A DNA stretch of 64,000 nt from Auricularia sp. M13 (lineage: Eukaryota; Basidiomycota; Agaricomycetes; Auriculariales; Auriculariaceae). The stretch is from positions 4,526,001 through 4,590,000 of the forward strand of contig CM073194.1 in the NCBI GenBank assembly GCA_037042915.1, in the 5' to 3' direction. The translations under genes were made by a program, and so were the position numbers. The notes beneath the pieces are model-generated. The model did no database searches, had not been told where the DNA came from, and saw only the letters and a program-made list of their open reading frames with translations. Positions within the stretch are counted from its first letter, which is position 1; each line of letters starts with the position of its first letter. Of the stretch, positions 35,120 to 46,414 are shown piece by piece.

Positions 35120-37095
35120 ATGTCTGACAATGCATTCGACGCGACTAAGCGCGCAGCAGTGTACTTCCAAAAGGATGGCCTTAGGGCCAAGATAATAGCC
35201 TCGTACTGGGCTGTCGTACTCTGTGCGCTGCCGCTCTGGTGGTACACGACCAGCATCACACGACTGGCTCTTCCCGTCGCAAGGGTCGGCGCTCTGGGCT
35301 GGACAGATTCTGTGAGACGCCTGGGCTCTGTGTGGTTGGAATACGCAGCTTGAACTAGGTCGTATTTGCAGTTCAAATTTCCCGTAAACGTGGCCATCGC
35401 GCGGTCAGTCGGCGACGCTGGTCCCTCCGAAGCGGAATTTGAGCGCGCAATATCCCGGCGTGCCAAGTTGGACGATACTCGTTGGGGAGCCCTGGATGTT
35501 CGAATAGCGTCCAGCAGCGCTCAGAGTGCGTGTATCCGTGACTATTCAGAAGGATTACCTAACTCAATGCTCAGATGAGACGGACGTGTTCTTGATAGCA
35601 TTCAACGACAATCCGGCCGGTGCAGCTCATATATTGGGAGACAATACTCTGAGTGTCAGCTCGGCGTCGTCAAGTACGCTTCATCTCAATCATGGCAGAT
35701 GAACGTTGACATATCTCTAGCCCTCCCGCAAGTCGTGGACACGCTGGGAGAGCTATTATCACCCTATGCTTCAGCAAAGCATGAAGCAGACGATCAACGA
35801 GTGGCAAAATACTCGCCCAAGTACCGCCTTTCCTTCACTCTTCTCAACGAAGATGTGTCGTCCGTAGGGTACCACTCCTGGGAAGTCGAACACTCGATAT
35901 ACCGTTAGTATTTCACTGACAGCTTATGTCCATAATTCTGATAAGTCTCGCAACGCAGAGTATTTGGAACCAACTCTGAACCAACTGCGTGCTTTGCACG
36001 ACTTTGAGATAGAGAGTCAAGTGCAATTCTACGCTCCACTCGCCTTCCGACCGGACCATGTCAACGAAGGCAGAGCTGACGCACATTACACTCTCAACCG
36101 CGAAGACATTACCATCTTTGTCAACTCGGCCGAATGGACGTTGTGTACGTCGAGATCAGCGTCAGAACCTGCCTGGCACTGACATTCTCTCCAGCATCGA
36201 GCGCCTCCAACGATCCAGTACTACACTTCATTGTGTTTGTACCGTCGGCAGAGCATCGACCTCTGCACGTGCTCACCGCGCAAGGCACGTGCTTCCTGTG
36301 ATTCCGCGGACGTCTTGCCACAGGCTAATACGCACCTATTTACCCTCAGGCAACATTGCGCACTCGAACGCATTCATAATTCCGCAGTGGGGCGGCATCG
36401 TAGTGTTCAACCCCGAGTCCGCGGCGCCACAAGATATGCTCGACACACGGACGCTCTTGCCCATCTTCCGGACGTTCCACACGCAGCTCCAGCTGCTGCT
36501 GGGTGTGCCGCCTGCGCCCCACGGGACCTATCATATCCCGGCATCCAACGCGCCGCGCACGCCGCCGCTCACGCGCTGGCAGCTTGCAGCGCTCATGCGC
36601 GCGCGAACGCTGGAGAACGCGCGCTCGGCAGCTGAAGCGTTGCGCAGTATCGTTGCGCTTGTCGGCCAAATTGGACATTTGCCTGTCAAAGAGGACGTTC
36701 GAGCGCTTGTGCGCGCGGCACTGGACGATCTCGACCAGGTATGTACCCTATACTCCTTCCACTCGTACACCGAGCTGATCCGTTTCCTCCGTTTCCTTTC
36801 TTAGTTGCAGTTGCTGACCGCACGCCCGCACGCGGACCTGCAGCGCGCGTTCGCCGCGGCGCGGGACGCCGCGAGCCGCGCGAGCGCAGCGTTCTTCGAC
36901 CCGGGCATGCTCGCAATGCTGTACTTCCCGGCCGAGCACACCTACGCGGTGTACACGCCGCTCTTCGCGCCCGTCGGCGTGCCGCTGCTCGTCAGCGTCG
37001 TGCGCGAACTCCGGCGGCTCCGCAAGGAGCGCGCGGAGGAGCGGAAGCGCAGGGAGAAGGGCAAGGCGCGGATGGAGGGCGAGCGCCGCGAGTGA
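35120..37095 (+). CDS. GPI17: GPI transamidase subunit PIG-S
   Basis: PIG-S/Gpi17 is an ER membrane subunit of the GPI transamidase, which cleaves C-terminal signals and attaches GPI anchors. The start at 35120 gives a short cytosolic head and a first transmembrane segment, SYWAVVLCALPLWWYTTSI, with the family's WW(Y/H)TT motif. Luminal exons follow: FKFPVNVAIARS, NETDVFLIAFND, PVLHFIVFVPSAEHRPLHVL, NAFIIPQWGGIVVFNP and RWQLAALMRARTLENA. The C-terminal part has FFDPGMLAMLYFPAEHTYAV then YTPLFAPVGVPLLVSVV, the second membrane segment, with a basic tail ending EGERRE, stop at 37095. About nine exons were traced. The intron after LTAQ starts with GC at 36285. Several likely clients with GPI signals occur elsewhere in the window. 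Confidence 0.9.
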
Positions 37096-37592
37096 ACTTG
37101 CACTGCGCCGCCGTACGGACTGGAGTTGTAGATTGGTCGATCTTGTAAGTCATAGTTGGCCTACCTGTTAGACGGTGGCGGGAATTACGGGTTTTCTTCT
37201 GTTATAGCTGTGCGCGGATCCGTTTTGGGGCTTCGACGTGGTCTGGACGAAAATGTGCGTTTGAATTGCGGATGACCTGATCAGAGTACAGAAGACACAT
37301 CGCGGACAGCAGAGGCACGACAACACAAGGAAAGACAAGACGCAAATGAAAAACAAGAAGTGACGAGGACGACGGACAAGAAAGCAGACATGGCAAGGAG
37401 CGACAAGGGCGATAAGCGCAGATCAAGACATGGCAAGGAGCGGCGTGGGTGACGGATACAAGAGCGAGACAGCAATGGAACAAGACGGAAAGCAGGCACG
37501 GCAAGGAACGTGTGGAGGCTAACAAGACAGCGATGTGTGGCGATCAGAAAAGAGGTCAAGCAAAACAAGAAAGCAATGGAGGAGCGTATGCT
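37096..37592 (+). repeat. Purine-rich tract with imperfect repeats
   Basis: From about 37290 to 37590 the plus strand is strongly purine-biased (GACAAG, GAGACAG, AACAAGA words). The phrase AAGACATGGCAAGGAGCG occurs near 37426 and a near copy at 37385, with a looser copy near 37496. No coding sequence is apparent. It lies between convergent genes, so it may be simple-sequence drift in 3' regions. Confidence 0.45.
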
Positions 37593-38087
37593 CTACTCGG
37601 CGTCGAAGAATTTGTCGACGTCCATGGTCTCCTCGTCATCCTCCTCATCTTCTTCGGGAGTCATCTCCGACTCGACGATCTCATAGCGGCGCATGGCGTC
37701 CTCCTGCAGCGTCGCTAGGACGCCAGCGTTCTCGTTCCCCTGCAGAGCAGGGTTCGCGCGGAGAAGACGGCAAAGGCTGCATAGCGAGGTGAGCAGTCAG
37801 TCGCACTGGCAGCCCGCGCAGACAAAGTTGACATACGCGATGATGCCCTGGAGGCGGTGGCCGTAGCCGTTGATGTCGATATACTGGAGGGCGTACATGC
37901 CCGCGATATGGCGTTGGGCGGCGCGGAGGTGCTGGATAACCTGCTCGGGCTGCTCCTCGAGGTCCCTCTTGATCTTGCGGAACAGGCTGCGGAGTCGCTT
38001 CCAGGCAATTTTGTCGTCTACCAGATACGACGTAGTCTGTTGGGTTGGAGCGGGTTGCGCGTGAGCGTCCTGGAAGAGCAAAGTCAT
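37593..38087 (-). CDS. Conserved-looking protein of unknown function
   Basis: The minus-strand start at 38087 reads MTLLFQDAHAQPAPTQQTTS and continues KIAWKRLRSLFRKIKRDLEE, then HLRAAQRHIAGMYALQYIDI and LQGIIAYVNFVCAGC, a helical Arg/Leu-rich domain. After a very short intron (30 bases, about 37797-37826, with a CTGAC branch-like word and CAG end) the frame continues CRLLRANPALQGNENAGVLA, then RRYEIVESEMTPEEDEED and the acidic end MDVDKFFDAE, TAG at 37593. Without that intron the protein would end CAGCQCD and the second half, which is clearly coding-like, would be orphaned. No family was recognised. Confidence 0.5.
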
Positions 38088-38309
38088 CTCGGTTGTTGGT
38101 TGTTGGTTGGGGCGAAGGTGGTGAGTGTGGTTGTTGTGAGCGCGAGCCGGCGGTTGACGAGGGCGTTTTCAGGAAACGTGGGGGAACCACCCCGGATCCC
38201 GCCTCCTTTTATATGCCAGGGACCCCGCTCCGGCCTATCCCGTTCTTGCGCTGCAGGAGTGGTGTTTACATGTGTTGCTTCGCACGGTCGATGGCGATCG
38301 GGAGCTTCT

Positions 38310-40449
38310 TTATTGTCTTCTGTACCACGTATTGGTCGGGCTTGTAAGCCGCTCCCCCAGTTTCGCCATCCGCGCCTCGCTCACATTGCTTCGTCTGAAG
38401 CCTGGCTGCAAGCGCCAGTCTTCATCGGCTACCGACTTGCCGGCCACCGCCGCGTCGTTGAGCACAATGCCGTCCATTGGGTCCACCACGATTCGGACGA
38501 TGCACCACGTCTCAAGGCCGGAGCCGGTACCTGATCCCGTGCAGGAACTACCATCCCCCTTGGTCGTACGAGATCCAGCGACACAACCTCCCCATCATCC
38601 TTCGGCTCCTCTCGTCCATCGATGGCCAGGAGACACGGCCCCCATGGTCGCCTGGCCCGGCTGGAGAGAGATGCTGCTACGCAGCCGCTGTCGTCTGCGC
38701 TCTCGCAGGCGCCATATTTCATGATCCACCCTCCCTTGCTCGCCTTGGTCACCAGGTGGCCTAGCTCACGGTGGCCGCCAGACATCGCTGCCTCGGCTTA
38801 CTCGTCAAGCGCCGGGATGCCCAGCAGATATCGAGCCTTCTGCCGACGCCGCAGCCGTATATGGCACCCGTCGCGCGGGCCCACAGTCGGACCTCGTCGC
38901 AAGTCGCTCGCCCACCGTGTCAACTGCTTAGGCCTTCAGACGCCCCGACTCGCCGTTGACCGCCATATTCCAGCTGCGTCGACGAAGAAAGCGGCCTGTG
39001 AGGACGTAATCATTGTCGCCACCACGCATGGCGGCCGGCGCTCGTCTATACCCCTCGCCATCCTGTCGCATCAATCGATGGAGGCGAACGCCCACTTCCG
39101 CTATCACCGCCGCTCTCATTGCAGAATACAGCCCAGGCATGGCGGCCACGCTGAGAGCTCTCCTTCGACTACATCTCCGTTGTCCCAATCGGCACATGAC
39201 GCCCTTCCCGCCAGGCGCGTCGGCGAGAGCGAGCGGCAGAGAATCTCCGGCACGGGCTATGCATACCTGACACCGTGGTGGCTGCTCTGGCTGCCGTCTT
39301 GCTCACACAAGTCGCAGATTATCATCGCTCTTGCTTTGGCCTCCGGCATCGGTCTGGTCTTCGGCGCCGCTTTCCGCCCCGATCTTTGCGGCTGCGGCTG
39401 TCTCCTGCTGGACGGCGCTGGGGGCCTGTCCCAGTCAGCGGATGCTATCCTTAAACTCAGACCCATCATGGACGTCGACTTTGCCATTCTGTTCTTTGGA
39501 ACGCATGGTCTTCACGGCGTCAGTGCCGCTTCGGGGGTTGCTCGTTCGCACGGCCTCTCCAATTGCCAGCAATCCAACCCACATTGATTATCATAGCGGC
39601 CTAAGCATACGCATAAGAGCTGCATACCGATTATACCCTGCACATCTGCGCACCGCCCCGCGCCACATCTCATAACCGCCGTTTATGCACCATCGACCAT
39701 CTCTGGCTTGCCCCCAGCTCAGTGTGCAGTGCGCTTCTCCTCGCTCACCCAGAGTTGGCAAGACACCCCTTGCTCCGGCACATTTATCGGAGCACCCACC
39801 TCGACGCTCCCTTTACATCGGTCTTTGTTCAGCTCAGACATACTCCGTGCCGTCTCGAGCTGCAGCTGGTTCCTTGCCGCCTCGCGCACTTCCCTCAAGA
39901 GAGCGTACACTCGCGACGTCTGCGGCCCAAGTTAGCCAGCTCGGACACACTCAGGCGTCCCAGTCGCCGCACCGGAGGCCCTAACTCCTCGACGAATGTG
40001 GCACTAACCACGCCCGAAGACAACGCCTCCTGCAGCCTCGCGAAGTACCAAGCCGTCAGCTCGCCTTCAGCAGCTCTAGTCAACCTGGGCGGAGTCAGTT
40101 GCTTTTGACCAGGTCATCCCAAGGCGACGCACGCTATAACGGATCTGACGTTGGCTATGAACTCGTGCAACCGCGTGCGGACATTCTGTGCCCGCGTCTG
40201 CACGAGAAGTTCCAGCAGTTCCACAAGCTGCGCTGCCTTTTCTCGCTGGGTGTCGGCATCCGTCTCCCCCGTCAGCCAAAGTACTGTGAGACCGATCCAG
40301 ATGAGCTCTAGGCTCTGTACAGCCGAGCGAGAGTGCAGCTTTGGCTGGCGTGATGTGCGGTAATAGTGTAATCTTTGTTCAATAGACATGGTGTCGACGA
40401 GCTCCTGAGGTGCGACATCGCATGGGGCATTTGTTGTTTCTGTAGTCAT
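38310..40449 (-). CDS. Unassigned multi-exon gene (structure unresolved)
   Basis: A plausible N-terminal exon starts at 40449: MTTETTNAPCDVAPQELVDT, then SIEQRLHYYRTSRQPKLHSR and ELIWIGLTVLWLTGET, a helical region with Leu/Gln-rich VELLELLVQTRAQNVRTRLH. After a GTGCGT/CCCAG intron come LTRAAEGELTAWYFARLQEA and VEELGPPVRRLGRLS. Further down, coding-like blocks appear in shifting frames: SAVQQETAAAAKIGAESGAE near 39400, KQLTRWASDLRRGPTVGPRD near 38900, HLVTKASKGGWIMKYGACES near 38740, and a final exon IVRIVVDPMDGIVLNDAAVA to a TAA at 38310. The pieces could be one gene with many short introns, two genes, or a decaying gene. A long plus-strand frame over 38622-39587 looks like a shadow. No family was recognised. 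Confidence 0.3.
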
Positions 40450-41287
40450 ATTTGCCGCCTATCCAGGCTCTAGCAGGACTCGGCGTGGGAGGAGCAGAAA
40501 GAGGTGTCAGAGCGCATTGACCACAAATATTCCAGAATTACTGCTGTTTTGACCACCGCTTCACAAGAACCACGGCCGGGACCAAAGAACAACATATATC
40601 CGCACCAAAAGCTTTGCTCTTGATTACCCTTATATTAACCATATGACGAACATTAGGAATTCTGGTCTGTGTTCTTAGTCTGCTCTAGGACCGACGGTGG
40701 GGTCGCTCTCACTGCCGCTGTCTTATATACACAACTGACCCGGCCGGTCCAAGCTCTGACCCATGACCGTCCGCGGCCCAAGCGGTATCGTAGGTCCGTC
40801 CGTCTCCGGTGTCTCACTGGCACAGCTGCAGTAACTGACGTAAATACCGTTGCCGTAGTGGTGTCCTCAACATATCTGAAAGCTGTCAGGCCAATACTAT
40901 TACCATGTACGATTCACCTTGGTTCAAACAGAAAAGTACAGCTGATCTCACCAGTTGCTCAGAATTCCTATTTTCACTGAGGTGATGAGTGTTGGGGGCA
41001 CATTGACCCAGTCTCTACCTCTGCTCTACGCGCCTGAGACAATAGTATTTCCCACCGCCGCCACGCTTGAATAAGCTGTGCTCTGGTTCCCTCATACTCC
41101 AACGTAGTCTAATCATCGTATTTTCAGCTTTGCCGCTCATTGTGCCGAAGCGTCGCGAGGCTGAGTCTTGTTATTCAATATTCAGTAATCGCGAATAAGC
41201 GCCTAAGAACATCTCCGGCGGATGGTGCGCGTCGGAGTTGAAGCGAGCAGCCACGACAGCCGTCGTGTTCATTCTCTTCCGTTACCC
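40450..41287. promoter_or_regulatory. Divergent upstream region of SPC2 and the unassigned gene
   Basis: About 840 bases separate two divergent starts. AT-richer segments lie at 40500-40660. No coding block or repeat was found. Confidence 0.45.
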
Positions 41288-42173
41288 ATGGCGCGCAAGA
41301 AGGCCGGCGAACAGCAACCAGAGCCCGCTACAGCAGCAGCGGACGCGGCGGGTCCTGATCTTGCGCCGAATAAGCCAGCGCCCATCCCGCTCATCCTCGC
41401 GCCCGAAGGCAACGCTGCTCGCGACACGGTCAAAGTCAACAACGCCAGCGCGAACGAAATGAAGATTGCATGTGACGATGCTCTCAAGCGTGTCAGTAAT
41501 GAAACGGCTGGTTGAGCACGCTGCAAGTACTAACTTGCGGCGTGCAGTTCCTCTCGCAACCGGGCGCGTTCAACCAGATAAATGTGCACACGGACGTTCG
41601 TCTCGTGCTGGGCTGGTCCAGCGTCATTGTCGCGGGCCTTACCGGTCTCTACGGCTGGAAGGTCGAGTTCGAAAAGTCCAAAGCCGCTGTCACGGCGGGT
41701 GTAATCTTGTGCGCACCGAAATGCCTTCGCATGCACGTATACTGACTATATGGGTCCAGGTATATGATACTGTCCAGCGTTCAGACGCTCTACGCGTACT
41801 TCATAGAACAAAACATCGTATTCGAGGGCAAGCGCAAAACAATCCAGCGCCGGGTGCGTTTTCTCCTACGCCGACCTTCACATATCGATCCCACTCAACC
41901 GCTTCGCATACGCAGATAGAAACTGAGCGGATAACTCTCCGCTCGCGGACATTACCGTCGACGCCGTCGACGCCGCCGAAATACGAGCTGGACGTCAGCT
42001 ACGTGCACTCGACGAACGGCGGCAAGCTGCTGCTCAGCCGCGCGAAGGAGCGCGCGGAGCACCCTTATACCGGCTTCTTTGACGCGAACGGCACCATGGA
42101 CCAAGACCGGTTTGACGCCTGGTTGCACGAGCTCGTCAGCCGCGCCATGGGGAACAGCGAAAAGAAGAACTGA
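41288..42173 (+). CDS. SPC2: Signal peptidase complex subunit 2
   Basis: SPC2/SPC25 is a small ER membrane subunit of signal peptidase that supports cleavage and contacts the Sec61 complex. The start at 41288 gives a Lys/Ala/Pro-rich cytosolic head, followed by VKVNNASANEMKIACDDALK. After an intron comes FNQINVHTDVRLVLGWSSVI with membrane segment 1 (SSVIVAGLTGLYGW), then KVEFEKSKAAVTAGV. The next exon holds membrane segment 2, YMILSSVQTLYAYFIEQNIV, and FEGKR, a family hallmark. The cytosolic tail has YELDVSYVHSTNGGKLLLSR and ends SEKKN, TGA at 42171-42173. Three introns with normal ends were removed. Topology and motif order match the family. Confidence 0.9.
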
Positions 42174-43949
42174 CAGCTGCAGCGGGCCAATATGTATTTA
42201 CCCCACCCCCCGGGAACGTCGTCGTGTTGCTTTCGCTTACCAGCAATCTCGCGCTGTGTGCACTATGTGCAGCGCACATGGATCCAGGTAAGACTCTTCC
42301 TGCAAGTTCGTGGACGACCTGCTCGCTGCGTTTTGACCTCATCGAAATACACCTTGCCCGGCCCTCCGTCCCTTCCGCAACCCTCATTGTCCATTCACCG
42401 TGCTATGGCGTTGCCACCTGTCGAGACCGACCACGATTCTTGTCCCTGTGGAGTTGGGAGGCTCAGATTCGGCAGTCGCGACTACAGGGGAGTAGTCCTA
42501 GCCGTGGCCGCTCTCCCCATCGTCCTGCAAGCTGGTGACTTCTTCAGACGAGCAGACGAGTCCCGCTCAAGCAGGGTTGCTTGTCTGCGTTCCCCGAAGA
42601 GAACGAAAAGTCCCCCAGAGTCTCGGCATATGGATTGTAGTGCAACCGTACTGCGACGCTTCGCCGTCTAGGCGCCGGCTCCCTCAGCAAGTTGTACCGG
42701 AAGGACGGAAGCCTGTCTTGCCAGTACTGAGTACTAGCCGTCGCGCAAAGAAGCGCTCTCTGCCCACTCTAAATGGTGCAAATACCACCGACCAGCGTTG
42801 CCACGCGTCGAAGATCTCGCGCGGTAGTGCACCACTCGATAAACCCATCATATATTGGCTGACTGACCAGCATTCATTGAGAAGATGAGGCTGTCCGAAA
42901 ATGTTACGGTGGGCCTGCGCCATTGCAAAAAGCTGCTGCCTTGCTTTACTTGACGTCTCCGGCAAAAACTACCGTGATGTGCATTCTCTGGATGGCTCGT
43001 TCTCAGTCCACTAACCCTGTGCGCCCACACAGGGTGGAACTGTGAATCGAGCGCAAGGGAGACCCGCGAGCATCAACACCACGGACATCCGACTCGGTCC
43101 CGACGCGCGTGGGTAAGAGCAAAGCCCGCAAGCTTACTTCAAATACTGTACAGTGTACGTTAGCTCTGAAGACATCCCTGCCGCTCTCCCGGTAAGGGAG
43201 CACCGTAGCAGCCTCAGGGGCCACGTCCCGCCAGTGGTAGATGGGCGTTCAGGCCTTACGATCAGGCCTTACTGGCAGGTGGCAACGCTGGCCATCCGCT
43301 CGCGCCCACGCGCTCCCTGGGCCCCACATCGAACTCCCGACGCATTCCAGTCAACATACGTTTGTGAGCCACAAGGGCACGGGTGTTGATACTAGATACT
43401 TAGGGGCGCATGTCCGATGTCGTTGCTGACGCCATTCTTCTATATCATGACTCTCATCTCCAGCACATCATCATCCTCAATGGGATTGAAGACGAATCAG
43501 ACAGGGCTAGCTTTTAGGGCCAAAAATAGCGCAGCAGCGAGAATGGGGTACGTGAGGGTACGTGTGTACCTGAGAGCACGGGACGCTCAAGAGTCAGTAC
43601 TAGTCAGTACTCCTTTACAGTGAAACCTTCTTCGCTCAGCAGGTCATTGGCGCTTATGTAAAATTTGCGCCGGGAAAGAAGCTCCCCGAGGACTTGCGCC
43701 GTTTGGAAATGATATTACTAGGTTTGCGGGGACCTGAGCGCTGGACGGTCAGTCGTCCGAGATCCTCACGCTATATGGTCGCATTCGTGTGTGTGTGTGT
43801 GCAGCATGGAAAGCGTGATTTCGACTATCCTATGCCACGGGGTAACGAATGAATGACAGCAATTACAGAGCTGAGTAACTATAGTGTCCAAAAGCAAAAT
43901 GTCCATTGTGCGGCGAAGCAATTTTGGGCGTGCGCGCATCACGTTGCAT
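42174..43949. other. Long stretch without a supported gene
   Basis: Nothing in 42174-43400 has a convincing coding signature. At 43411-43515 an ATG opens a 35-codon frame (MSDVVADAILLYHDSHLQHI), and at 43621-43740 a coding-like piece reads FAQQVIGAYVKFAPGKKLPE. These might be exons of a small gene or a relic. A short (GT)n run sits at about 43787-43802, and a direct repeat of GTCAGTACT at about 43595-43612. Confidence 0.4.
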
Positions 43950-44877
43950 TCAGCGGCGGTCCGGGGTCAGGATCGGGAGGGGGTCGACGGTGTAGTCGCC
44001 GAACCAGACCCTGGGAGGAAAGGAAAGTCAGCACGGGGGTGGAATGGGTGGGAGTGCGCGAAGAAACGTACTTGAGCTCCTTCTGGCCGGAGGTGACCTT
44101 GCGGTCGGCACCGAAGATGAGACGGTGGCGAGCGTAGTTGATCAGACCCTTGGGGACCTGCGTCTTGGTGACTGTAACCTGGAAGAGCTGCTTGCCGGTG
44201 TCGACGAACTTGGCCGTGACGTCGCCGACGAAGACGCCGGCAGCGTCAATGGTAACACCGCTGACACCAAGGCGGTAGGTGACCTCGATGGTCTTGCCAA
44301 TGGCGTCCTTGAGCGGGAAGGACGTCGGGAAGGCGACCTCGCCGTTGAGGGTTTCAGCGTGGACGTAAAGGAAGGTGCCAGAGGTCTCCTCGCCGGTGAA
44401 CTGGCGCGCGCGGACGTCGAGCGCCTTGAGGCCCCATGCCTGCTCGTTACGGAGCCCAACGAAGGTGACCGAGTTCTCGGCGCCGACGGGGACGGCGGTG
44501 TAGCCAGTGCTGATGTGGAAGCGGACCTTATGCGTCACGATGTTCTTGGTCTCGTTGAACAGGTTCGGGCCGAGGAGGAGCGCGCGCTGGTTGGTGCCAA
44601 TGCCGCCCTGGATCCAGGGCTTGTAGTCCTTGGTCGAGAGGCCCTTGGTCGGGTCGGCGGAGAGGTCGCCGGCGTAGCAGTACGTGATCTTGGCCGTCGT
44701 GCTGCAGCCCTGGCGGGACATGAAGGCGGATGCCTCATAGTCGGCGCTGAAGTCATCAGCCTGGTTGTGAACGGTGCCCTTGGTGCCGTCGTTGTAGAGG
44801 TTGTACTGGAGCTGGCGAGCTTCGTGAGGGAGGGCCATAGCGGCGGCAGCGAGTGCGAGTGCGGTGAATGCGCGCAT
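43950..44877 (-). CDS. Secreted protein of unknown family
   Basis: The start at 44877 gives a signal peptide (MRAFTALALAAAAMALPHEA). The mature protein begins RQLQYNLYNDGTKGTVHNQA and continues as a beta-rich chain: QGCSTTAKITYCYAGDL, WIQGGIGTNQRALLLGPNLF, VRFHISTGYTAVPVGAENSV and TIEVTYRLGVSGVTIDAAG. One intron (43979-44070 region, GTACGT donor, TCCCAG acceptor) joins QKELK to VWFGDYTVDPLPILTPDRR, stop at 43950. Codons are strongly C-ending, as in highly expressed fungal genes. The strand pattern would fit a jelly-roll carbohydrate-binding or lyase-like fold, but no family could be named. Confidence 0.75.
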
Positions 44878-46414
44878 TGTAAAGGTATAGAGAACTATGG
44901 TAGTAGGGGAAGTGTGGGGGGATGAAAGATTGACGAAGGATCGCCTGCAATTCTCGTTGGGAAAGTCCACGGTATTTATATCAATCCCGCCAAGCACGAG
45001 GTGCCGTCAGATCCGCATGACAGTAACCAATCTAGCTGCGGGCGCAGCGACGATCTTTTCTCGCACGTGGCAAGAAGTATCCAAGAAGTGCCTGAGACAT
45101 AATGCAAATGACCAGACTCAGCATCTTGGATCCCCCAGTCCTCCTGGATTCTTGTTTTTCCAAGCCTTGCCAACCGTACGCAAGCTCGAGGAGGAGAGGA
45201 CGGCGCTCGAAATTCATCCGTGAGAGCGAACACGCGGCTCAACGTCACAAGAGCGACTGCTGTAATGCCGCGGAACACGGCGCGTTCGCTTGGCCGCAAC
45301 GAGGCGTGCGACTCCGACACGAATGTCATCGCCGTCCTGATACATTTGGCGGTCCTGGAGGCGGACGAGAGCACGTCGCGACAAATTGATGTACTATATG
45401 TCATCAACTCCCGAAGGTCTGCGTATTACTGTAGCACACTCTGTCTCGGTAGTAGTCGAGCGATCGACCTCTCAAAATAAAACATGACTGGTGATTCGAA
45501 TGCTCATTATTGCCCATCGTATCATCACCGCGGGGGACTATGTTTTCTTCTCCACTGTACCCTATTACTATTACAAGGAGCTGCCACGCATGCTGGAAAA
45601 GTAGGAGTCCTAATACTGAAGCTCAATTGTCCTAGCAGCAGGATAATCGCCTTCGGCGTATGAGACTGTATAAGTAGGGTCAGGGCACGCATTAAGTAGC
45701 TCGTCTCGTTGATTCCCAAGCCCGACTCCCGAAGATATATAGAAAGTAGGACTCATCGATCGACCGCTGTTGCTCTCGGCCATGCCACAGAAAACGCATG
45801 AAGAACCACCCAGTATTCGTGTACGTCCGAGACATTTACGGTGATGCGCTGTGCACGTAGTCAAGCTCACAAAAGCAGAAACTTGGAGGACCCTAAGCCT
45901 TGTACCAGGCATCATTTTAGACATACAACGATAGGCAATCTCCTAAAACCGTATGCAAATAGCACAGCTAACGTCTAAAGTTCCAGGAGTACTAGAATCT
46001 GTCTCCGGAGGCGCATCATGGCCCTCAAGTCAGACGAAGAGGAAGAAGCACAGATTTAGTCGAGGGATTAGGAGACCAGACATCGCAGTGCATTATTCGG
46101 ATCCCATACTGTGCACAATTTCTGGAAACATAGTTGTTCTTCGACAGGAAGGATCAGGTTTCGCGAACAAGCATCTAACTGCAGATGGACATTGTGGGGG
46201 CGCTACTGGAGAGATTCACTGCAATTTCTTGGACACCAAAGGTCACAATTTCCCTAGGCATACTGAAAGCGGGAATGTCACGCTTACCATTATTTCACCC
46301 GTTTCACACATGCAAGAGGAATTTTTGTCCAAGTCGAACAACATATTTTCGAGGTCCGACGAGGCTCCTAACCGTCGGCCCGCAAGCCTTGGATCGCTCG
46401 CTCGGCTGGGCGCG
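44878..46414. other. Intergenic stretch
   Basis: This stretch holds the promoter of the minus-strand secreted gene (CT/GA-rich at 44890-44920, TATTTATA near 44973) and the upstream region of the sorting nexin. An open plus-strand frame runs from 45953 into the sorting nexin start, but its upstream part has no family pattern. No other gene was supported. Confidence 0.45.

Noticed and set aside
34984-35466. Minus-strand frame overlapping the start of PIG-S
   Set aside because: It is antisense to a secure PIG-S first exon and shows no family pattern.
38622-39587. A 321-codon plus-strand frame
   Set aside because: Its amino-acid mix is Arg/Ser/Pro-heavy and patternless, and the opposite strand carries better coding-like blocks. 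It is most likely a GC-rich shadow.
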